Source: Bugula neritina (taxonomy: Eukaryota; Bryozoa; Gymnolaemata; Cheilostomatida; Bugulidae). From it: a stretch of DNA of 64,000 nt. How positions within the stretch are numbered: position 1 is the stretch's first letter; each line of letters starts with the position of its first letter. Below the pieces are notes generated by a model. That model did not search any database. It had not been told where the DNA came from and was given only the letters and a program-made list of their open reading frames with translations. The stretch spans positions 16,151,375-16,215,374 of the forward strand of contig OZ037768.1 in the NCBI GenBank assembly GCA_964035545.1. Direction: 5' to 3'. Both the position numbers and the translations under genes were made by a program. Positions 1 through 14,600 of the stretch are shown here, in pieces.

Positions 1-97
1 GATAATAAATTGCCAGTGAATATGTATGTATAATAGAACTCTACATGTGTCTGTGGAAGGCTTCTACTGGTCTACAGATAATCCACTTTTTCTTTAG

Positions 98-2174
<2,077 letters not shown>

Positions 2175-3230
2175 TTCTAGTCAGCTTCCTGTTGGTGTAG
2201 TATGAACAATATGGCCGCCTTCTATTTTATAGTGGTTACCCAAACATATATTTTATAAAATTATTGAACATTTGCATTTCACCGGTTTAATGCTTACTCT
2301 TCAGCTAAGGTATTGCGCTTTTAGTTATCTTTTTATTGTGTTGCCCAGCTTACTGGTTGAAAACTAATCAACACCAATAATTAGGAAAAACCGAGTTAAA
2401 CTCATTACTTGAAAGTTTGAAGTTGTCTTTCCAACCTATGTGTTCATTATGTTTTCTAACAATACATATGCATAGCAAGTTCTTAGTCTACGTGGTAGTT
2501 GATGCTTGTGTATAAACTGTATTAATGTCGTATACATCATACTTGCATTACTTTTTTGTAGAGTGGTGACAATTGCGCAAGGAAAATACTAGTGTCTTAC
2601 AATAATGCATTTGACATACATCTTCATGCCCAAGGGGATACTTGCTTTTCGTAGTTTTGGTTATTCCCACATATTTGCTGGTTATTAATATTATAATGTT
2701 TTACTTTATCACAAAACATAAACTTGTTTCAGTATAGTTTGATGATATTTTATTGTAGAATATTTACAATGTTAGAGCGCAGCCAGTTTTTGCAACTGAT
2801 CTTTTATATAGAATATGTAACTTTGTTCATTATTGTTCAGATTATTATACCCATGCTAGTTAGATTCTATTGTCAACTAGTTAAGTTTATGCATTCTTTA
2901 TTTTTGTAAATTATTATGTGTCTGCTGCAATTTCGCAATGTATAAAATTCTGCTATTTATACTCATTAATAATTACATTAACCTGTATTTATATAGTTGA
3001 TGCCCAGTTTTTTCTATTGTTATTTATTATTATTCAAACAATCCACAGTTATCATCATTTGTAACTAACATAGTAGCTATTCTGTGTCTGTCACTGCTAG
3101 ACTCACAGAATTTTACTTGGCTATCGCTTTCATATTTTATGGACCTTTGGCTTAGCTTAATAAAATATTATGAACCTAAATTGGATTGTTTTTCCTCATT
3201 CCACTTTTGAGCAAACATCCTGCTATACTT
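2175..3230. other. KANK 3' flank / putative 3' UTR
   Basis: AT-rich sequence without coding potential. The first clear AATAAA hexamer is at 3159-3164, almost 1 kb after the KANK stop, and could be its poly(A) signal. Nothing else is recognisable. Confidence 0.35.
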
Positions 3231-3313
<83 letters not shown>

Positions 3314-3326
3314 TATATATATATAT
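3231..3326. repeat. (AT)n microsatellite
   Basis: About 95 bp of almost pure AT dinucleotides with one AG interruption near 3311. It abuts the hammerhead element directly: the last ribozyme base (minus strand) is at 3327 and the AT tract starts on the next base. Confidence 0.97.
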
Positions 3327-3371
3327 CTGTGGACAGCAGCTGTTTCGGGATTTGTCCCCTCATCAGCACAG
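3327..3371 (-). ncRNA. Hammerhead ribozyme, intact core (copy 1)
   Basis: Read on the minus strand from 3371 to 3327. Stem I is CTGTG/CACAG (3371-3367 with 3331-3327). The core CTGATGA occupies 3366-3360. Stem II is GGGG/TCCC closed by an ACAAA loop (3359-3347). GAAA follows at 3346-3343. Stem III is tiny, ACAG/CTGT with a CTG loop, and position 17 is C at 3332, so cleavage is predicted between 3332 and 3331. All conserved hammerhead core bases are present in order. Known: hammerheads with minimal stem III occur in metazoan retrozymes and Penelope-like elements and usually act as dimers. Activity is inferred, not shown. Confidence 0.85.
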
Positions 3372-3496
3372 AACAGAGTACCATGGCCCACACCTTTCGC
3401 AATAGTAGAAACTTATAGTTTTACCAAAGCATATTTAAAAGGTGTGTAAACCAAGCCAGAGAGCTCAAGTAACTTTAGGGGTCACCTAGGAGCCAT
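3327..3496 (-). mobile_element. Hammerhead-bearing short retroelement fragment (copy 1)
   Basis: About 170 bp that match, in inverted orientation, the block 41609-41780 at high identity, including the ribozyme and an AT-rich body. Homology stops near 3496, after GGTCACCTAGGAG. No reading frame is present, so it is non-autonomous. The arrangement (short non-coding unit, hammerhead near one end, adjacency to an AT tract) is like a metazoan retrozyme or a Penelope-like element terminal repeat. The family is inferred. Confidence 0.7.
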
Positions 3497-5080
3497 TTAG
3501 TAATTTGAAATTATAACTAAGCCAGGCTGTTTGCTCATTAGCTTATTAGTTAAAAATTTCTCATAGTCTAGAAGTAACCTCCAATTATCTTTTACTCATC
3601 ACATTCGGAGGGGTGGCCACACAATTCTTTTTAGAAATTGAGTGTTTTAAGGTCCTAATTAATCTGTGAAAACTCTGGACTGCTCTGTTCACCCAGTTAG
3701 CCACAAAAGCTCTTCAAACTTTCGAAGGAGTTGTTTTCCCCTAATTTTGTATAAAATGGTCAACTATCTTGAAAATATTAAAGCTAATAACTTTAAATAT
3801 TGTAACAAAATTTACAAAAAAAGTAATGAGAAGCATGATCAGGTTAGTTTGGACTCTAGAGAATATTTTAGATTTGTACAGTGGAGCTTCACCAACTAAT
3901 TTAAATTGAACTATATATATTATAATATAAGCAATGTTTTTAAAACAATGCTGTTGGTTAAAATGCATACTTTTTATACTATTTTAATGATGACTTCAGA
4001 GTCCAAACTTATTTAGCTCAGATATATTTATAAAGAAAATACCCTAAAGCTTTGCTATAATTGAAAACATATAATATTATTACGTTTAAAGCCACCCATT
4101 ATAGAAAAAAGATCTGGTGGTGCCTTATTCAAAGTTCATGAGCAAGTACTTCTTTTATGTGTGTCATGTGTCACAAAGAGAATGATTTTTACTAGAAAAC
4201 TAGGTCAAGCTGTTCTAGAATCTAGACTGATTGAGTAAACCAGAAAAACCAACACCAGGTATCATCCTAAGTCTGAGCAGGTTAATTATGACAAACCTAA
4301 TACATTTAGGCTAAGGGTTACCTATGGACCTATTGCTGTAAAAATACCGCTATCCAATTTTAGGCAACATTTTTGCTATCACATTAGAAAGTATGGAAGA
4401 AGCTTATAGATGATAGCCATAAAAATAAGAGTCCATGCAATGAAAATTTCTCTGCCGAACCCATATAATTATTACTATAACTAATTGATTTATGATAAAA
4501 ATAACTCGCATATCATGATTGCATGCTTCCAATTCCATTAAAATCGCTCTGTACTTGCAGACCCTTTTAGAGTCTGTTTCTAGTAGGCTCATAACACCTA
4601 TAACTTGATATGTTAAACTCAATCTTATATTATGTATAATAATCTTATGAACCTATATGTGCTCCCAGGAATGCTGTTGAAAAAGAATTGACTGCAGACT
4701 GCTATGCTTCACACATTCTCCTGCCTAAAAACCTACTATTATCTTTGATGAAATGGCAAAAATTCAAGAAGGGAAAGCTGTTCCTACATTTGGTTTGCAT
4801 GCTGATGTATTTCTTACAAAAATTATTGTAACGCCCCATTCCTATTCTTCATGCAGGGTAGATTTTTTCTGTGAATTATCTAGGAACCAGCTTTAAGAAT
4901 ATGGAGAGATCAAGGCATGCTATGATATGTGGTCATAGAGTCGCTGTTTTTGGTTCAAATCAAAAATTTCTAGTCAGCTTTTGCAATTTCCTGGCAATCA
5001 GCAAAAAAAAAATTATGGTGCAGTTTTTGTGAAAAACATAGGTTGAACAAGGCTATAGAGGGATATTGGGTAGAGATTAT
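3497..5080. other. Intergenic DNA without recognisable features
   Basis: AT-rich, with stop codons in all frames; short frames such as 3666-3899 show no domain-like composition. A possible continuation of the mobile element beyond 3496 cannot be judged because copy 2 does not match there. Confidence 0.5.
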
Positions 5081-5480
5081 AGGATTTCAGAGTTTATAAA
5101 TTTAGAATCAGCACAAACTTTTAATCCAGAAACAACTCTTTTTGAGTGGCCCCCTAGCAAAGTGTAATAAGAAGACTTTTTGAGCGGCTTCAATTATAGA
5201 ATCTAGTGTTGTGTTTCCCTGATTATGCTTACTCCGCCATCTGTGTGAATTTTTCGTTGGGGGGTCGTGCGGAAATCTGCTCACGATGCCACGGTTGAGT
5301 AAGCCCGCGGACTTTTTTAAATGTTGAAGTAAATAATATACCACGCGGAGCGTTAAGCTAAAAATCCGTTTGGTGCAGCACAAAATTTGGGGTTGACGAG
5401 CAGTAGTTAGAAGATTGATGTTTTGAGTTCAGCCAATGCACTCACTGACCACAAACCCTATTCTGCATATAGCGATTCTC
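5081..5480. other. Relatively GC-rich island, function unknown
   Basis: Contrasts with its AT-rich surroundings and contains CCGCGG, CGCGG and, on the minus strand, AGATGGCGGAG, which resembles a YY1-type promoter motif. The minus-strand frame over 5108-5383 gives no recognisable protein. It could be a promoter remnant or old repeat. Confidence 0.25.
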
Positions 5481-6120
5481 AGTACGCAGCAACACTAGCT
5501 AAAACGAACTATTGTAATAATTATTTTAAAGCCAACAAACACTTCAAGTTCATATTTTACAATAACATTGCATAGTATAAATGGTATAAATATCCTAAGA
5601 CGGTTAATTTTATCGTTGATCATAATATTATTAATAGTTTAATTAGAACAAATCACTCAAGGCCAAGCTAAAGGGCAGGGCCTATCAGTATCACTACGTT
5701 TTACATTTAGTTTTACTTTTAGTAGAAGTTTTAGTTTTAGTTTTCTTCTAGTCTACTTGATTTTATAAGTTAAACTTATTGTTTATTATGTTATTGTTGT
5801 TAATATTATATTTGCTTTTATTGTTATAGCTTAGACTAGTTATACTGATAGGCAATATACTTACACTTAGTCTTACACTTACAGTAACTGTAAGAGTATG
5901 GGTATTATTAATAGTTGGCACTTGCCACTTGTCCTAGGTGTTATTTTTAATTTTAAAAACAAAAATAATTTTGAATTGTAAGAACAAGTTAATTAATAAG
6001 TATAGCTATGAAATTGAATATTAATATTATTAACTATATCATTACAATTAAATACTATTTCTATAAATATGATTATAAAATATAAAATTAAATGCTATAT
6101 AGTAATGAGATAACGTAGTA
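5481..6120. other. AT-rich intergenic, low complexity
   Basis: Contains simple TTTTAG-type runs near 5700-5760 and long A/T stretches. No gene or element is recognised. Confidence 0.4.
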
Positions 6121-6450
6121 TAATAATGGGGTCATCCCCTCTTGTATGGGAATACTTATAACTATGTTCTACTATCCAATCAGAGGAACCGGAAGACAAG
6201 GTTCCGGTCAAGTGACTGTTCGCGGGTTAGCCAGCAGACACCATGTGTTGTTGAGAGCAGGGACTCGTAGTAGTAACATGTGTTTATAATTGATTGGTGT
6301 AATATAGTAATTTGATGTGTTGTTATAATTATGATTATCGAGTTAAATAAAGGTTATCGTACGCAAGCCAGACTAGTAATTGCTAGTTAAATTGACACTA
6401 AATACGCAGGCAATCCACGCTTGATAATTGTGCTAAAACACAACAATATT
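6121..6450. other. Unclassified GC-richer block with promoter-like motifs
   Basis: Includes a CCAATCAG box (6176-6183), an inverted repeat CCGGAA/TTCCGG (about 6190-6209) and an AATAAA near 6346. It may be a solo-LTR-like relic, but no matching partner, TG...CA ends or primer-binding site could be shown. Confidence 0.2.
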
Positions 6451-6774
6451 CAAATTGATATTCCTATTGACTATTGTAATACTAATACTAATAGTAATTG
6501 AGTTTGATATTCATATTGATATTCATGTTCATTAATATCATATTCATATTGATATTGGTAAACATAATAAATTTAAATATAATAATTGATGCACTTGAAG
6601 TATTTGAAATTTACTGCAATCAATATTATTAACTCAGGACTTGGACTCAGTCTTACTGAAAAAGTGTTCCTGGGTCCAACTCCATGGCATTCGCCCTCGC
6701 TTTGTGTTCGTCCTTATGATTAACTTTAAGTTTAAGTGATTGATGCGACTATTAGTATTACATTTAATGGCTGC

Positions 6775-7226
6775 AAGTCATTTCGTACACAAGTCGTTTC
6801 GTACCTACGTTTTTAAGTCATTTTGTACACATCTGATAGGTCGTTTCGTACACATCAATATAAATCAACTAAAATACATATTTTTATATTTATTCATTAT
6901 TTGATGTATGAGTCCTACAGTACTGCTCATTAGTAACCTGCACAAATTTCATTTCGCTGCATGCCTATTTATTATTGTGATATGTAGATGTTAGGGGGAA
7001 CTGCTCTTTTGGTTTAGATATTGTTATCAATAGATGACAGCACATAGTTAATGAATATATTTTTTTATTTCAAAAACATGCTGGGAGAGAGAGCTGCGAT
7101 GCTATAAGTAAGTAAACTAGTATCATTCATGTGGTGGTCCATTGCATTAATTTATTATTAATTTTTGTACGAAGTGGACAACAGTTTGTGTACGAAACTA
7201 CTGGTGTACAAAATAACAGTAACCCC
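6775..7226 (+). mobile_element. Terminal-inverted-repeat (MITE-like) element, copy 1
   Basis: Starts with several GTCRTTTYGTACAC motifs (6775-6855) and ends with their inverted versions GTACGAAAC and GTACAAAATAACAGTAACCCC. It has no coding capacity. The internal part matches 8841-9228 in inverted orientation, for example the TTAGGGGGAACTGCTC block near 6990. The extra 5' motifs (6775-6837) are absent from the second copy. A DNA-transposon-derived MITE is the best guess. Confidence 0.7.
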
Positions 7227-7770
7227 TATTGATATAACAGCTTACACTTGTAGTACTGGTTGTTTAGCCATTGAATTGATTGGCCTTTACTGGCTGTAAC
7301 TTTGCCCCAGGTTTGATGAAATTAAAAATAATTACTATATTCGTAATCAATTTCAAAATTGTTAGTGTTAGTTTTGCACTTGCTGTATTATGAGTGTGTT
7401 GATATAAAGAAAAAATAATAAAAAAGAAAAAATATAGTATATTTATTAAATCTGATAAAGTGATAATGATGATAATCATCACTTAAAGTTTATAAGAATT
7501 AAAATTATATAGAAATATTTAATTTTGGTATGTTTCCAGGTACATTAAATTTAATTGTAAATTGTGTAAAAGCAAACCTTATTACATCCCATGTGTAATA
7601 GATTTTGGGGATTATCTTTTCTTTTTACATACATACATATGCATGAATTTTTATAATTTACTTTGAAGTTATCTTTCTTTTATATGCGCATTTGCATAAA
7701 CCCTGTTTATTTGGGAGTTATCTTTTCTTTTGTGCTTACCCACTTGGAAGCTCTTCTTTGTGTTGTAAAT
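7227..7770. other. AT-rich intergenic stretch
   Basis: No gene is seen. The frames across 7264-7482 (minus) and 7663-7866 (plus) have no in-frame ATG context or domain signature. Confidence 0.4.
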
Positions 7771-7845
7771 TCGAATTTGGACACCTGGATTTTGGAGTGT
7801 CCGTTTTGGACATGTGAACTAAGTTCGGGTCCCATTTGGATGTCT

Positions 7846-7875
7846 GATTCCAAATCGGGCATCTGATTTGGAATC
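7846..7875. promoter_or_regulatory. Perfect 11-bp inverted repeat upstream of TATA box
   Basis: GATTCCAAATC (7846-7856) and GATTTGGAATC (7865-7875) are exact inverted repeats separated by 8 bp, about 70 bp upstream of the TATA box. This could be a dimeric transcription-factor site or a hairpin. Confidence 0.6.
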
Positions 7876-7899
7876 ACATTTTCTGACGCTTGAATTCGG

Positions 7900-7980
7900 A
7901 TGGAATATTCTAAGATTCGGATAGTGTCCAAATTCTAGAGTATAAAAAGGCGAGCTCCCCAGCATTAGTTCAGTCTACTG
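7900..7980 (+). promoter_or_regulatory. TATA/initiator core promoter with heat-shock-element-like site
   Basis: TATAAAAAGG starts at 7941, and an initiator-like TTCAGTCT places its A at 7972, which is 31 bp downstream of the first T of the TATA box, the canonical spacing. Immediately upstream, GGAATATTCTAAGATTCGG (7902-7920) reads as three alternating GAA/TTC-type pentamers with one mismatch, like a heat-shock element. The next + strand coding exon starts at 8673, so this is the likely promoter of the SANT-domain gene. It could instead belong to an unrecognised element. No spliced 5' UTR could be proven. Confidence 0.5.
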
Positions 7981-8672
7981 TTGGAGCTCAGAGGGAACAA
8001 GGCTTATGCACACATACTTATACTTTTATTGGAAGCTACTTAATAGACACCTTTTGACCGGAATTGCCTTCTCTCTTCTCTCAACAAAGAGTTATGTTCA
8101 CTAATTGAGTTCCTACACACCCACAAATTATCACACATGCAAGCTATACAGAATATAATCAAGATCTTTTTGCTATATCAAATTAATGCTACTAAATTAA
8201 AGCTCTAATAAAATTAATGCTTATTTGACTTTGTAAGGATTATACCAAGTGTAGAAGTCAAGTTATTGCATTGTGACTGCAGAATAAGCAATTGATGAAA
8301 ATGTAATAAATAGGCATAAATGTGATCTACCAAAATTTACTTTCTCTTTTCATTTGGCCAGAATAAGTGGTTTAACTGGTTGGCATAACCCCAATTGCTG
8401 CCCAAAATGTTTTCCTTGCACATATTGTAATAGTATACCATAATGGTCAAGCAAAATATTGCTAGGTGATCAGCCTTGTTATCAACATAACTGATCCTCA
8501 CTTAGCAAGTACAATTTGAAAATATTGAAACAATATTTTTTTAAGTTTCAAGATAGCTATAATGGTGATTACTATGGTGCAAAATCTTAATTACTGATTT
8601 TGTCAGCTAATAAAGTGGTTTATTTATAATACCCTATATAGTAAATAAAGTTTTGATTTCTTTTCTAAGGCC

Positions 8673-11600
8673 ATGAGTGGGGATAACCTGTATAATTTCA
8701 AAATAAAAAGACGTAATGCTGGGCCCAAGCCTGTGGAAAAGTTTGATGACGAGTAAGTAATATTTCCTCTACTACTTTTATCTATTCTACTTTTGTGTTA
8801 TGTTTGGCGGATTCACTTTCTATTTTACTATAGTACTTAAGGGTTACTGTCGTTTCATGCACAAACTGTTGTCCATTTCGTACAAAAAATGAATAATAAT
8901 TTAATTCACTGGATAACCACTTGAATGATACTAGTTTACTTATTTATTGCATCCCAGCTCTCTCCCTCCCTCTCTCCCTTTCTCCCTCTCTCCCTTTCTC
9001 CCTCCCAGTGTACTTTTGAAACAGAAAAAGTATATTCATATAACAATATCTAAACTAAAAGAGCAGTTCCCCCTAACATCTACATATCACAATAATAAAT
9101 AGGCATGCGGCGAACTGAAATGTGCAAGTAACTTGTGAGCAGTACTGTATGACTCATACATAAAATAATAAATAAATATAAAAACTATGTATTTTAGTTA
9201 ATTTATATTGGTATGTGCGAAATGACCTGCACCGGTGCTTAATAGTCTAAAAATAGTACAGATTTTAACCTTTTGAAATGAGATACACACTATACCAATA
9301 TTTTCATCTGGTAATTATAATATAAGCCAAAAAAGCATTCAATAATAGCCAACCTTGCTCATAGGTACATTCCATATGCCTGTATATTTTTTAGAAATCA
9401 ACACTTCAGTGTGATAGGAGTTTCTCAGTACTTTTTCTTGTGCATATTTGAAACCAAGACAAGATAACAATTTTTCTTGGATTTTGAACTAATATTAATT
9501 TTTGGATTTTAGTTGCTAGACTTTGTAGTAAATGAAGTGAAAAGTCCAATTAGCATTTATGTACAATTGACTATAAAAATTTCATGTTAATAAATTCAAC
9601 CATCAACCATTGTAAAGCATTGCTTTTCCAAATGCTTCATGTGGTTTTGATTTTTTTCTTGCTTTTATTTTAGTGGAGTTAGCAGTTTGCGCCGAGCTTA
9701 TAATGGTGAAGTCCAGAGTTATCTCCAGAAACTTGACGAATTGAATGAATCTCGAAGTAGATTGGAAGAAATGCTATGTCAGTTGAGAACTGAAGAGGGT
9801 TCTGTGGTGGAGAATGCAGACAAAGAAAGTCCTTCGGTGCAAGATGGCAGGCGGAGGGAAACGCATTCAGTTCAGTCATGGCTCAGCAGTCAACAGGAAA
9901 TTGAATTGTCAGAGAACCAACGCAGCTTTGATGTTGAGTCACTGGAACCAGATAACATATGCCTCAGGTATGTACAAAATGCAATTGGTTTGTCTGGCTC
10001 TGTCTCTAAGATGTAGATATGAAATGATTAACTAGTTACATGTATTTATACACGGTAACATTTGCTATGAGAATGTAGCTTTGGAATTTGTACATAAAGG
10101 TAACCCAGGAGCTTTGCTAATGCAATTGCTATAGAATTCATCTATATTAATGTCCTAATTACTGTAATACAGTATCAGACACAAATAATTGATTTTTGAC
10201 ACCTGCCAAAAATTAACTCATTTAAATATTATGTCAATATAGCATTGTATCATTTACCTGTGCTTCAATTTGTGTACATTGGTCATTTTGAGATTTGCCC
10301 CCCCCATCAGTATAAACCCACTGTTTTTACCATTAGTGTATTTGGAAGTGTGGTAATCAAAGTAAGTGTTCACAAACAACTCTGAGAGTTTCAAGCCTAT
10401 CGTAATGCAAATGGTTTGAATGAGAGCTGTTGCCCAACCACCAAAATGCACTAGATACATAGAAGATGCATTGTATAAGTAGCCTACACTAAAATGCACT
10501 AGATACATAAAAGATGCATTGTATAAGTAGCCTACACTAAAATCAATGGTTGTATTACTGTTGTCTAGTGACTCAGACTCCATAGTACCACCTTCCTGGA
10601 AGAGTGGAGAAAAGGAGGAGGAGGAGGAGGGTAGTTTTACATTCAGAGAACCTCCACCAAAAGCTTCCCGTAGCAGTTCAAGAAGTCGGGTGCCTTCGAA
10701 CCCACCTCGCCATGATACTAGTAAATTTGTTTTATAGTAAATAAGTCTAATTTTAATCAAAAGTTTGAATTTTTTCTTTAAATTTGATAAACTGCAGCAG
10801 TTGTCTTTTACTGTAGTGATTCATCACTTTGTAGAGAGAAATGTATTGTAGTTCTTTGATGTTGTACGTTCTTGTTCAAGGTGACGTGCCCGAAGAAGAT
10901 CTATTTGAAATTTCTGCGCATCTGTCAAATAAGCAAACTAAATCAAAATCTGTGGCTATCGAAAGCAATACAGTGAGTGTTTTTAAATGTAGCTTATAAG
11001 ATATAATGTATTATTAGTTTCTCTTAGTCACAACCAGCTAAATTTTTGTTGGAGTAATGCAGTTGTTGTGAACGCAAAGTGTGTTAATGATTGATGAAAC
11101 GTTGTGCATTTCTCTTTAGCTGTGTTTATACCTTTACTGAAAAAAGTTCCAAGTTTTAGTTAATATCACTTGTCCGAGTACCCCTTTGTAGTTTTACTGA
11201 AAATTGTTAAAATCATATTGATACGGAAGCTCACTCTCTAGTCATAAAATATAGCCTAATCGATATTTGATGCCTTTTGAAAACGTAATGAAGCACATGA
11301 ATTAGTTGAGTTGACTGCGCAAAATCGATAATTTAAAAAAGCAACTGATATAATTATAAACTTGAATACAGATATCTACAAGGAGTTATCATTCCTTTTG
11401 ATTACTATTCTGAAATCGGCCGATTAAGTTATTTCAAATCAAACATTTTGGCAAGTGCTTTTTACCATGCAATGCAACTCAGTAAAATTTCAGCTTCGGC
11501 CAAATTGAATTTGACTGAAAATCGTAAAGGTATAAATGTAACTTTATTTAAGCATTGTGCTCATCGTGTTAGTACATCTTCTAAGGACAGTCTATAATTT

Positions 11601-14600
11601 GATGATTCTCAGTCCAACATTTGATTTGGCCCAGTTGAATGTATTAAACTGAGTTATATTGAATCTTAAAGCAGCTGGTAAAGATAACTGTTTTGTGATG
11701 ACTTTCTCAACATGATTTCAGAGTATTAGTCAAAGGAATGATTCTTTGATAGTTTATACTATTTCACTATCCTGTTCTATCACTATGACTTGTTTGACTT
11801 TGCAGATCCGTAATGTTTTGGCAAGACATCAAGTGGCTATTGTGCTAATCGTTTATTTTCATTAAAAAGTGATCTTCCACATTAATATAGTAATATATTT
11901 CAAAAGGTTCAGTAATTTATCTATAAATGGCTGCCTCAAATGAAACTAAGTACATGGTTCAGCTAATGTGTAGACACACTTTTAACCTGGTTACCACCAG
12001 CGCACTTCTAATAAGAACTATTGCTTTTTGGGATTTCATTTACCTGCTCTGCTGATGGAGTCAATTTTCAAGTGTTGTTGAAAGTGGTGCCTAGTATGCT
12101 ATTCTGTCATATTGTTTGATGTTGAAGGTGTTGAATGACAAAACTGGATCATTCAATCAGGTATTGCGTGACCTGCCTGAAGATGTTCTGTTAACATTCT
12201 CTAAGAAATCTGCTAAAATACAATCTTCTACCATTAAAGGCAATAAGGTGAGTGTTACCTAGCAATTCATCTTATATGTACAGTAGTGATGCCTGCTAGT
12301 GCCTCTCCCAGCTAGATTTATAATGTGGGTCATTTTACTGAATTTACTACACACTCTATATCTCGAGTTTTTAGCTATTTTTCACAGTTTATAGCTGCTA
12401 ATGTATATGATTTCTTGCCCTAAACTAATAAAATAGTAACAAATACAGCTGAATAATTGAAGTTTCTTTTGCAAATTTAGTTGATTTTCTATATTTTTTC
12501 CCAATTCTATAGTAAATTGGTATGTGCGACGTGATGGTTTTTTTTATCACGGTCGCATATATATATTTAGCCCATATGACAATGTTGGGGAATCCTCTCC
12601 CAGCCTTCTATTTTGTTATATGCATTATTAGTATCAGCATATAAAAATACCACATATAGTAAATTTCAATGAATTTTGCGCAAACTTTAATGTTTGGTTA
12701 TAATTTGCTGATGTGTACTAAATAAAGTAAAATGACTTATATTAAGGTAGGAATATCTGCAGTTATTGTGATGTGTATTGAAAGTAAAAGCATTACTTTT
12801 TTGTGGATCTGGTTGGTATAGGATGATGGTTTTAGCTTAGGCGACTTTAAAGTGTTATTAAAATTGTAGTCTAATATGCTAACTCTGCATGCTGTTTGTT
12901 GATAAAGGTGTTGAATGTTTTGGTATAAATCTCTAACATTCACATTTGTTTCTAGGATTCTGTGGCTTCCACCTCCTCTGTATGGACCAGTGAGGAAAAG
13001 ATGCTCTTTAAGAAAGCAATGGCCGATGCAATGGCATTAGGATTTAAATATGATTTAGGTTGGAAAAATAAGGCAGCATCTTCTCTGTTGTTTAGATTTT
13101 AGGATAGCTAAATGTTTTTCTTTCGTCCAGGAAATCACCATTCTCTTTTCGCATTTTTAGCAAGTTTTGACATATGTAAATGACACATTGGTTGGTTTGG
13201 AACTGTAGTATTATAAGGAATCTTACCTATACATGTTGTGTTTTGTAGATTTCTGGTTAGCCATTGCCAAAGTCGTTAAGACTAAGACATGGCAGCAATG
13301 TGCTGAAAGATGTCGTCAAAAACAGAAATCAGAGAGGTTAGAACGAGCTAGCCGCCGCAGCAGTAAGTTCACAAAATCTCTTTATCTTTTGGATCACAAA
13401 TGATGAGTTTTTCACATATAAAGAATTGATGTTTATGAATGACCACATACTGCTGAATATGTTATGGGACTGAATTTACTGTTCCTTTTCTTAGTACTTG
13501 TCCATCTAGTTGACTTTAAGAGTTCTTGGTGTAAATCTAGCGCATCGATTACTAAAGCTGAGGTTATATTTTTCAGTACTTATTCAGGCTATATATTTTA
13601 ATTTATAAGTAAGTTTTAAAATTGTGATTATGTTCATGACAATTTTCCCATGATTACAAGAAGTTATTTTATGTAGTTACATTATTTTCTTGGTGCGCCC
13701 TCAGCCAACATTTATGGACTACGTTGAATTATTAGAATTCTGCATGTTTATCATTATTTCAATGCATTCACTACTACTTATTCAGTTTCAAAGCCTGTAC
13801 AGAAGCCGAACCAGGTTTTTATAGCATCCCCAGTGAAATACTTAACTGCTAAGAAAATGTTTGTTTAATATTTTTCAATGGTTTATCACAAGGTTATGGT
13901 ATAGAGTATACAGCACTGTGCTGCTATGCCTTGAAGATTTGGGGTTATGAAATATAAACATACAATAGTATCAATTTGTGTAACCAATGCATTCTGATTA
14001 TAGTTTGTAAGTAAAATGTTTTGTATATTTAATAATACAAATGAAGCAGTCTTGAACTTTTTACTTCCAACAGATTTAAGCAGTTAGGTGAACATTGTTC
14101 CTGTTGTGGTCTAAGCACAGTGTAGCCCATATAGGTAGTTAATATCTATGTTAAGGCATATCTGTACATGTTACATGCAGTTAGATTGAGTTAGTTAGAT
14201 TATATAGGAATCAGCCTTCCTAAAATGATGTGAGTATATGGTTTATATTACTGTTACTGTAGAAGTTACGAACTCCGAGTTAACCAAAACACCTGCACGT
14301 ATGACACCAACAAAGAAACCCAACAAGTCACGCTCTGAGAATAGACCCTCACTTGCTCAAGACATTCACTTTCAGTTCCCTGATCGGTCTAAATCAGTTT
14401 CAAAACCCTCCAAAAAAGAAAGATCACTTGCTGTCACAGCTGAGACGCAGTGTCATAGTGCGCCACAAACCAGGACTAGTCGCCGTCTCAAAGTTGAACC
14501 GTCACCCAGTGAGGAAGCACCCAGATATAGACATTTCCCAGATAATTCAGAAAAGAAAGGTGCACGCTGTTATGTTGCATCACCAGTGAAGTCACGTAAA

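Noticed and set aside
5108-5383. Minus-strand 91-codon frame in the GC-richer island
   Set aside because: No recognisable domain; openness is explained by the local GC content.
6121-6450. Possible solo LTR with CCAAT box and AATAAA
   Set aside because: No TG...CA borders, target-site duplication, primer-binding site or second copy in the window; reported only as an unclassified block.
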